Shown: positions 59,372 to 64,000 of the stretch, piece by piece | How the letters are laid out: every line of letters begins with the position of its first letter | Position numbering within the stretch: position 1 is the stretch's first letter | Source: Mycolicibacterium moriokaense | GTDB lineage: Bacteria; Actinomycetota; Actinomycetes; Mycobacteriales; Mycobacteriaceae | Assembly: GCF_003201655.1 (NCBI RefSeq) | Contig: NZ_QJJU01000022.1 | Coordinates: forward strand, 43,485 to 107,484 | Length of the DNA: 64,000 nt | Direction: 5' to 3' | Program-made: the position numbers and the translations under genes | Notes under the pieces: generated by a model | The model's input: the letters and a program-made list of their open reading frames with translations, nothing else | Told to the model about the DNA's origin: nothing | Database searches by the model: none

Positions 59372-60013
59372 GTGCCCGAGGCGAAACGGCCCGATCCGAA
59401 GCGACGGTCCCCAGCGGGCCGTCCTAAGGGGGCTGCGCCTGCGCGCCGCAAACCGCGGGCGACCGAGGCGCGATCCACACCGGAGGATGTGCCGAAAGAG
59501 AAGCCGAAGGAAACCATCCGGGAGGCCATCGTGGCCTCGGCCGAGCAGCAGTCCGAGCAGCGGTTCGGCTCGGCGGCAAGGCGCGCAGCCATCCTCGCTG
59601 CGGTTATCTGCGTGCTCACTCTTACCATCGCGGGTCCCGTGCGCACCTACTTCGCGCAGCGCACCGAGATGAAGCAGCTGAAGGCCACCGAGGAGCAACT
59701 GCGCGCACAGATCACCGGCCTCGAAGAGCAGAAGGTCAAACTCGGCGACCCGGTCTTCGTCGCGGCGCAGGCGCGTGAACGGCTCGGATTCGTGATGCCG
59801 GGGGACATTCCGTACCAGGTGCAGTTGCCCGCGACCGCGGCTTTGCCGGGCGCACCCGGCGCCGAACCTGCGAAGACGAACCCCGACCAAGCCTGGTACA
59901 CATCGCTGTGGCACACCATCGCCGATGCGCCACATGGTATTTCGCCGAACGGCGCGCCGCCGCCCGCCCCGCCGCGACCTGCTCCGCCCAGTGCGCTTCC
60001 TCCCGGTGGTTGA
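59372..60013 (+). CDS. divIC: septum formation initiator protein (FtsB/DivIC family)
   Basis: A 213-residue single-pass membrane protein. A basic, Pro-rich cytoplasmic region (1-70) is followed by one membrane helix (about 72-92, AILAAVICVLTLTIAGPV), a short coiled coil (EMKQLKATEEQLRAQITGLEEQKVKL) and a Pro-rich tail. It fits the FtsB/DivIC divisome partner of FtsL and FtsQ. The position after eno matches Rv1024. GTG start. Its 3' end overlaps the next gene by eight bases. Confidence 0.9.
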   Translation: MPEAKRPDPKRRSPAGRPKGAAPARRKPRATEARSTPEDVPKEKPKETIREAIVASAEQQSEQRFGSAARRAAILAAVICVLTLTIAGPVRTYFAQRTEMKQLKATEEQLRAQITGLEEQKVKLGDPVFVAAQARERLGFVMPGDIPYQVQLPATAALPGAPGAEPAKTNPDQAWYTSLWHTIADAPHGISPNGAPPPAPPRPAPPSALPPGG

Positions 60014-60497
60014 GCCTGCGGATCTCGACGCCGTCGCGCGGCAGTTGGGCCGTGATTCCCGCGGCGTGCTTGAGATCGCCTACCGGTGCCCGAACGGCGA
60101 GCCTGGCGTGGTCAAGACGGCACCGAGACTGCCTGACGGAACGCCGTTTCCGACGTTGTACTACTTGACGCACCCGATGTTGACCGCGGCGGCCAGCCGG
60201 CTGGAATCGGCCGGCCTGATGCGGGAAATGACCGAACGGCTACAACAGGATCCGGAGTTGGCCGCCGCGTACCGCAGGGCCCACGAGTCCTACCTGGCGG
60301 AGCGGGATGCCATCGAGCCGCTTGGCACGACGTTCTCCGGTGGTGGCATGCCCGAGCGGGTCAAGTGTCTGCACGTGGTGATCGCGCACTCGCTGGCCAA
60401 GGGCCCCGGCCTGAATCCCTTTGGCGACGAAGCGCTTGCGGCGTTGGCCGATGAGCCTGCGATGGCGGGCATCCTGGAGAAGGGGAAGTGGAAGTGA
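60006..60497 (+). CDS. DUF501 family protein
   Basis: A 163-residue conserved actinobacterial protein of unknown function (Rv1025-like): VARQLGRDSRGVLEIAYRCPNGEPGVVKTAPRLPDGTPFPTLYYLTHPMLTAAASRLESAGLMREM, then RVKCLHVVIAHSLAKGPGLNPFGDEAL. GTG at 60006 is the best start near the divIC stop; the frame upstream is shadow of divIC. Its TGA overlaps the ppx GTG (GTGA), so it belongs to the eno-divIC-DUF501-ppx run. Confidence 0.88.
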   Translation: MVEPADLDAVARQLGRDSRGVLEIAYRCPNGEPGVVKTAPRLPDGTPFPTLYYLTHPMLTAAASRLESAGLMREMTERLQQDPELAAAYRRAHESYLAERDAIEPLGTTFSGGGMPERVKCLHVVIAHSLAKGPGLNPFGDEALAALADEPAMAGILEKGKWK

Positions 60498-61432
60498 GCA
60501 GGGTGGCGGCGATCGACTGTGGCACCAACTCGATCCGACTCTTGATCGCCGAAAAGGTCGACGGCCGTCTGCGGGATGTGCACCGAGAGATGCGAATCGT
60601 GCGGTTGGGCCAAGGTGTCGACGCCACAGGGCAATTCGCGCCTGACGCGCTTGCCCGCACCAAGGCGGCGTTGGTCGATTACGCCGAACTGCTGCGCAGT
60701 TTCGAGGTTCCCAAGGTGCGGATGGTGGCAACGTCGGCCACCCGCGACGCCGCCAACCGCGACGCGTTCTTCGCGATGACCGCCGACGTGCTGGGTGCGG
60801 TCGTTCCCGGCGCGGTGGCCGAGGTGATCACCGGCACCGAGGAGGCCGCATTGTCGTTCCACGGTGCTATCGACGAATTAGACGACGCCTCAGCGCCTTT
60901 CGTGGTCGTCGACCTCGGCGGCGGCTCGACCGAGGTGGTATTGGGCGAGCGTGACGTCGAAGCGAGCTTCTCCTCCGACATCGGGTGTGTGCGGCTGACG
61001 GAACGATGTCTGCACTCCGATCCGCCGACAGCAGCAGAGATCGCGGCGGCGCGGGACGTCGTCCGCGAGGGCATTGGTGAGGCGCTACGGGCGGTGCCCG
61101 TCGAACGGGCCCGCACCTGGGTGGGCGTGGCGGGCACGATCACCACACTGTCGGCTCTGGCGCAGCAGATGACGACCTACGACTCAGACGCCATCCACCT
61201 GTCCAGGGTGGGGTTCGGTGAGCTGCTGCCGGTGTGCGACGAGCTGATCGCGATGACGCGTGAGCAACGTGCCGTGCTTGGGCCGATGCACGAAGGCCGC
61301 GTCGACGTTATCGGCGGCGGCGCCATCATCGTCGAGGAACTCGCTTCCGCGCTGGGCAGCCGGGCCGGCATTGACGAGCTGGTGGTCAGCGAGCACGACA
61401 TCCTCGATGGCATCGCGATGTCGATCTCATAG
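60494..61432 (+). CDS. ppx: exopolyphosphatase / guanosine pentaphosphatase family protein
   Basis: A 312-residue member of the Ppx/GppA group with an actin-like ATPase fold: VAAIDCGTNSIRLLIAE, then FVVVDLGGGSTEVVLGE, and GVAGTITTLSALAQ. It removes phosphate from polyphosphate or pppGpp; the short form (no C-terminal HD domain) matches M. tuberculosis Rv1026 (ppx2), for which polyphosphatase activity has been reported. GTG at 60494 overlaps the DUF501 stop; a GTG two codons upstream is possible. Confidence 0.92.
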   Translation: MSRVAAIDCGTNSIRLLIAEKVDGRLRDVHREMRIVRLGQGVDATGQFAPDALARTKAALVDYAELLRSFEVPKVRMVATSATRDAANRDAFFAMTADVLGAVVPGAVAEVITGTEEAALSFHGAIDELDDASAPFVVVDLGGGSTEVVLGERDVEASFSSDIGCVRLTERCLHSDPPTAAEIAAARDVVREGIGEALRAVPVERARTWVGVAGTITTLSALAQQMTTYDSDAIHLSRVGFGELLPVCDELIAMTREQRAVLGPMHEGRVDVIGGGAIIVEELASALGSRAGIDELVVSEHDILDGIAMSIS

Positions 61433-61484
61433 TCACGTTCTGTTTGCGCACCACAAGTAACCCGGGCGACGCGGGGTTGATTCG

Positions 61485-61506
61485 GCGAAGCTAGCGCTTC
61501 GCGCTA
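61485..61506. terminator. bidirectional hairpin between ppx and the Cys-rich peptide gene
   Basis: Two overlapping stems are possible: GCGAAGC-TAGC-GCTTCGC (61485-61502) and TAGCGC-TTC-GCGCTA (61492-61506). They lie between the convergent ppx and Cys-rich peptide stops. No T-run follows; a shared end signal is the simplest reading. Confidence 0.5.
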
Positions 61507-61510
61507 ACGA

Positions 61511-61618
61511 CTACCTTCTGATGTTGCAGTTCGGCGGGTTGCCGCAGTGATGTCCGCCGTCACACGCGTTGCAATGGCACGTACAACCCGAGCCGGCCTT
61601 GGCTTCTGATGCTCGCAT
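61511..61618 (-). CDS. 35-residue Cys/His-rich peptide, metallothionein-like
   Basis: An ATG frame encodes MRASEAKAG, then SGCTCHCNACDGGHHCGNPP and NCNIRR. Six cysteines (12, 14, 16, 19, 25, 31) and three histidines (15, 23, 24) are packed into 20 residues as C-x-C-H-C-x2-C-x3-HHC-x5-C, with few hydrophobic residues: the composition of a metallothionein or copper/zinc-binding peptide. AGAGGAG lies ten bases upstream, and a hairpin follows the TAG. It is below the length many gene finders accept. The cysteine spacing differs from the M. tuberculosis MymT pattern as I recall it, so it may be a new type. It might also be a leader or secreted peptide, though no signal sequence is present. Confidence 0.62.
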   Translation of the reverse strand: MRASEAKAGSGCTCHCNACDGGHHCGNPPNCNIRR

Positions 61619-61684
61619 CGCAGATCAACTCCTCTGTCGCTCTGACCACCTGAGAGGGTGGGAGCAGAGTTCGCTCACACGGAC

Positions 61685-61700
61685 GCATATCAACATATGC
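61685..61700. promoter_or_regulatory. 16-bp AT-rich palindrome upstream of the Cys-rich peptide gene
   Basis: GCATAT (61685-61690), CAAC, ATATGC (61695-61700) is a perfect 6-bp inverted repeat 67-82 bases upstream of the peptide ATG. AT-rich palindromes of this size are typical sites for ArsR/SmtB-type metal sensors. The rest of 61619-61817 shows no other gene on either strand. Confidence 0.45.
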
Positions 61701-61817
61701 CGACATCAGAATAGTTCGCATCACTTTGGAAATAAAGGAAAGTCGACGAACGAGGCCGCAGCTAAGAAGTCTTCCGATTGATCACATCGCCTTCCTGACA
61801 AGACTGGTGGCAATCGC

Positions 61818-62642
61818 TTAGAGCGTGCGCGCGAGTCCGGGCGTGACCGGGGCGGTGTCTGCGCGACGGTCCGGGTGGTCGCGTTCGTTGAATCGTCGCA
61901 GACCCTCGAAGGTTTCCGGCGCGGAGATCGACCTGTTGAAGCATTGCGCTTCGATGCGCAGGCCGTCGTCGAGCGGTCGGCCCTGGCCGGTGCGGGCGGC
62001 CTCCAGGTCGGAGCGCAGCGCGGGCTGAGGGAGTGCGGCGATGGTCTGGGCCAGTTCGATCGCCCGCTGTAAGCATGTTCCGCTGGGTACCACCTGGTTG
62101 ACGAGGCCGATGCGTTCGGCTTCGCGGGCGTCGATCACCCGCCCGGTGACGATCAGTTCGATCGCGCGGCGATACCCGAGGATTCGGGTGAGTCGCTGCG
62201 TGCCACCGTCGGCCAGACCGATGTTCCAGCGCCGGCATGTGACGCCGAACGTGGCGTGCTCGTCGGCGATCGCCATGTCGGTCCAGCAGGCCCACTCCAA
62301 CCCGCCTGCGTACGCGACGCCATTGACGGCAGCGATGGTGGGCTTGTAGATGTCGGTCCACCGCGACGGGCCGAGCACACCGTCGGCAGGGCTGGCGTCG
62401 ACGTCCAGTTGCCCGTCGAAAGCCGCTTTCAGGTCACCGCCCGCACAGAAGGCGCGCTCACCGGCGCCGGTCAGCACGCCGACCAGCGCGGCATCGTCGG
62501 CGCGGAAGCGGTCCCACGCGTCGACCAACTCGCGATGAGTCTGCGGCCCAATGGCATTCATGCGGTCGGGGCGATTGATCGTGATGATCGTTACCGGCCC
62601 GCGCTGCTCGTAGATCAGATGCTCGTAGTCGGTCATCGACAT
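61818..62642 (-). CDS. enoyl-CoA hydratase/isomerase family protein
   Basis: A 274-residue crotonase-fold protein: INRPDRMNAIGPQTHREL, oxyanion motif GERAFCAGGDLKAAF, and the second helix AAVNGVAYAGGLEWACWTDMAIADEHATFG with Glu in GLEWA. It could hydrate or isomerise an enoyl-CoA. The ATG at 62642 overlaps the Rieske gene's end by ten bases, so the two act together; the second ATG two codons on is also possible. Confidence 0.87.
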   Translation of the reverse strand: MSMTDYEHLIYEQRGPVTIITINRPDRMNAIGPQTHRELVDAWDRFRADDAALVGVLTGAGERAFCAGGDLKAAFDGQLDVDASPADGVLGPSRWTDIYKPTIAAVNGVAYAGGLEWACWTDMAIADEHATFGVTCRRWNIGLADGGTQRLTRILGYRRAIELIVTGRVIDAREAERIGLVNQVVPSGTCLQRAIELAQTIAALPQPALRSDLEAARTGQGRPLDDGLRIEAQCFNRSISAPETFEGLRRFNERDHPDRRADTAPVTPGLARTL

Positions 62643-63793
62643 GCTAGCCGGCCGTCGAGTGCAGCGTGGAAGCGCCCGATCGCGCTTTCGTGTGTGCCGA
62701 ACTCGACGAACGCGTTCGCGCCTGCGTGCAGACCACGCTGCACCCCTTCCGACATCTCGTTGTCCTCGGCCCCACCGGCGTTCAGCAGGCTGCGCGGGTC
62801 GTCGGCGGCTTCGGGGTTGGCCGACATGTACTCGGCCACCTCTGGCGTCACCATGGCGTGGATCGTCACGTTGGTGTGATCGACGTCGACCGGGTCGATC
62901 GTCACCACCAGCACCTGATTGGGGAACGTCGCGACCATGACGTTCGGAAACAGGTGATACACGTAGGTCACGCGGTGGCTGACGTTCCAGGCGGATTCGG
63001 GGCGGTCACGCAGGCGTTCAATGTTCTGGTAGGGGAACGTTATTCGGGTGTTCGGTCCGAACGCCTCGATCACGCTGAGGTCGTCGTATTGAATCGGATA
63101 GAAGGTGTCCTTGTGCGTTGAGCGGATGTGGTAGCCCTCAAGGAACTGCTCGACAAGCACCTTCCAGTTCATCGCCCGCAGGGTAGGTCGCACCGCAACC
63201 AGCCGGGTGAAGGGGAGCAGCTTGTCGCGCCACGGGCTGCCGTCCGTCAGGGCCGCCATTGCGGCGTCGGCATCCCGCGCAGGCGACTGCAGCGGGCCGA
63301 TGACGATGAGGCCATCCACTTCGCGGCTATCGACTTCGACCAAACCTCGGGTCGGCATGTTCAGATCGGGGAAGGCCTCGGCATGGGGGACGTGCGAGAG
63401 CGAGCCGTCGAGGCGATACGTCCAGCCGTGGTAGCGACACACCAACGCGCGGGCACAGCCCGGCCCCTCGACGAGGGCCATCCCACGGTGTCGGCATGCG
63501 TTGCGGAACACCCGTGCCCTGCCGTCGCGGTCGCGCACCGCGAATAGCGGCACCCCGAACGTGACGCGCTCGGCATGATCGCCAACGCTGGGAATCGCTG
63601 CCGACGGTAGATAGACGCTCGGATACGAGCGAAGCGTCTCGAGCTCGGCGGTGAATCGGATTGGGTTCACGTAGTTCTCGACCGGTTCCCGCCAGTCGTC
63701 GCCCTGATCGGTCGTGCCTGCGTCGATGTGCGCGAGGATGCGGCGAACGATCTCAGCATCGTCGGCGACCGACGTCTGTGTCGGTGTGCTCAT
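62633..63793 (-). CDS. Rieske non-heme iron oxygenase, alpha subunit
   Basis: A 386-residue ring-hydroxylating or demethylating oxygenase. The Rieske [2Fe-2S] ligands are C-x-H-x17-C-x2-H in CRHRGMALVEGPGCARALVCRYHGWTY (residues about 97-120). The catalytic iron site is in LEGYHIRSTHKDTFYP (two His at about 216 and 221), and the third ligand Asp lies further on. No ferredoxin or reductase gene is adjacent, so electrons must come from elsewhere. Co-translated with the enoyl-CoA hydratase, suggesting breakdown of an aromatic, steroid or quaternary-amine compound. Confidence 0.88.
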   Translation of the reverse strand: MSTPTQTSVADDAEIVRRILAHIDAGTTDQGDDWREPVENYVNPIRFTAELETLRSYPSVYLPSAAIPSVGDHAERVTFGVPLFAVRDRDGRARVFRNACRHRGMALVEGPGCARALVCRYHGWTYRLDGSLSHVPHAEAFPDLNMPTRGLVEVDSREVDGLIVIGPLQSPARDADAAMAALTDGSPWRDKLLPFTRLVAVRPTLRAMNWKVLVEQFLEGYHIRSTHKDTFYPIQYDDLSVIEAFGPNTRITFPYQNIERLRDRPESAWNVSHRVTYVYHLFPNVMVATFPNQVLVVTIDPVDVDHTNVTIHAMVTPEVAEYMSANPEAADDPRSLLNAGGAEDNEMSEGVQRGLHAGANAFVEFGTHESAIGRFHAALDGRLACR

Positions 63794-63895
63794 GCTGCGA
63801 GTATCACGCTACTCACGTCGCGTGTCAACGGTTTTGTGAGACAGCGGTCAGCGATCGTTGATCCTGCGCTGAGGGTGTCGTCTTCTCGGGCGGTT

Positions 63896-64000
63896 TCAAG
63901 GGATGGATGCAACAGCTGGTGGGTTTGACAGTAGTTCGTTGAGCGCTTCGGCCGGCGTCTTCCAGTCCAGTGTTTGGCGTGGTCGTCCGTTGAGTTCAGC
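63896..64000 (-). mobile_element. IS30-family transposase, C-terminal end (rest outside window)
   Basis: Read on the minus strand, the last 105 bases encode AELNGRPRQTLDWKTPAEALNELLSNPPAVASIP and a TGA stop. LNGRPRQTLDWKTPAEAL is the hallmark C-terminus of IS30-family integrase-type transposases. The gene runs off the right edge, so whether it is intact is unknown. One terminal inverted repeat should lie in the roughly 70 bases beyond the stop (63820-63895); the GAGGGTGTCGTCTTCTCGG stretch starting at 63871 is a candidate but cannot be confirmed without the other end. Confidence 0.85.

Noticed and set aside
61569..61781. 70-residue plus-strand frame opposite the Cys-rich peptide
   Set aside because: Composition is random and it lacks a ribosome site, while the opposite frame has a clear Cys/His pattern.
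1..64000. Prophage, integrative element with att sites, or replication origin
   Set aside because: No integrase, phage structural gene, direct att-like repeats at the tRNA-Gln, or DnaA-box cluster was seen; the only mobile sequence is the IS30 end.

Overview
The window is high-GC actinobacterial DNA, almost certainly from a rapidly growing Mycobacterium (Mycolicibacterium-type). The evidence is gene order. From about 22.6 kb to 61.4 kb it carries the mycobacterial backbone metG, tatD, rpfB, ksgA, a kinase, ispE, pks16-like ligase, pth, rplY, lpqT, arsC, prs, glmU, tRNA-Gln, tetR, mfd, mazG, lpqU, eno, divIC, DUF501 and ppx. This is the order known from M. tuberculosis Rv1005c-Rv1026, with accessory inserts. 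GTG/TTG starts and 1-4 base gene overlaps are frequent.

Layout. (1) 0-3.8 kb: end of an alpha/beta hydrolase, then pabB, an ECF41 (SigJ-like) sigma factor and its partner flavin oxidoreductase, with a matching ECF41 promoter. (2) 3.9-20.6 kb: an accessory catabolic-looking island. It has four FMN-dependent luciferase-like monooxygenases of the NtaA/SnaA/DszA type, two flavin reductases (NtaB-like and SsuE-like), a complete peptide/nickel-type ABC importer (Tat lipoprotein, fused double ATPase, two permeases), two MFS transporters, a GntR regulator and a strongly divergent RibBA homologue that has lost key residues in both domains. This is the most unusual system in the window. (3) 20.6-22.6 kb: a TetR regulator facing a SnoaL/DUF1772/NIPSNAP operon, with three identical-form operators TAGC-N3-GCTA between them.

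(4) 22.6-32.9 kb: housekeeping genes, cell-wall resuscitation factor, soluble Ser/Thr kinase, acyl-activating enzyme, and a two-gene drug-type ABC exporter. (5) 32.9-39.4 kb: a translationally coupled Baeyer-Villiger monooxygenase/VOC/SDR operon, small membrane proteins, an Fe-S protein, an AT-rich gap, a short secreted Rpf and a GH5-like glycosidase. (6) 39.4-51 kb: pth to mazG core. (7) 51-57 kb: a secreted glycine/asparagine repeat protein of PGRS type but lacking a PE domain, then efeUOB iron uptake behind an IdeR-like box. (8) 57-61.4 kb: lpqU, eno, divIC, DUF501, ppx. (9) 61.4-64 kb: a 35-residue Cys/His-rich peptide gene that looks like a metallothionein, an echA/Rieske oxygenase pair, and the 3' end of an IS30-family transposase cut by the window edge.

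Most promising for novelty: the monooxygenase/divergent RibBA island, the tiny metallothionein-like gene with its palindromic upstream site, the PGRS-like protein with a standard signal peptide, and several clean palindromic operators. All functions are read from sequence motifs and family knowledge; no searches were run.
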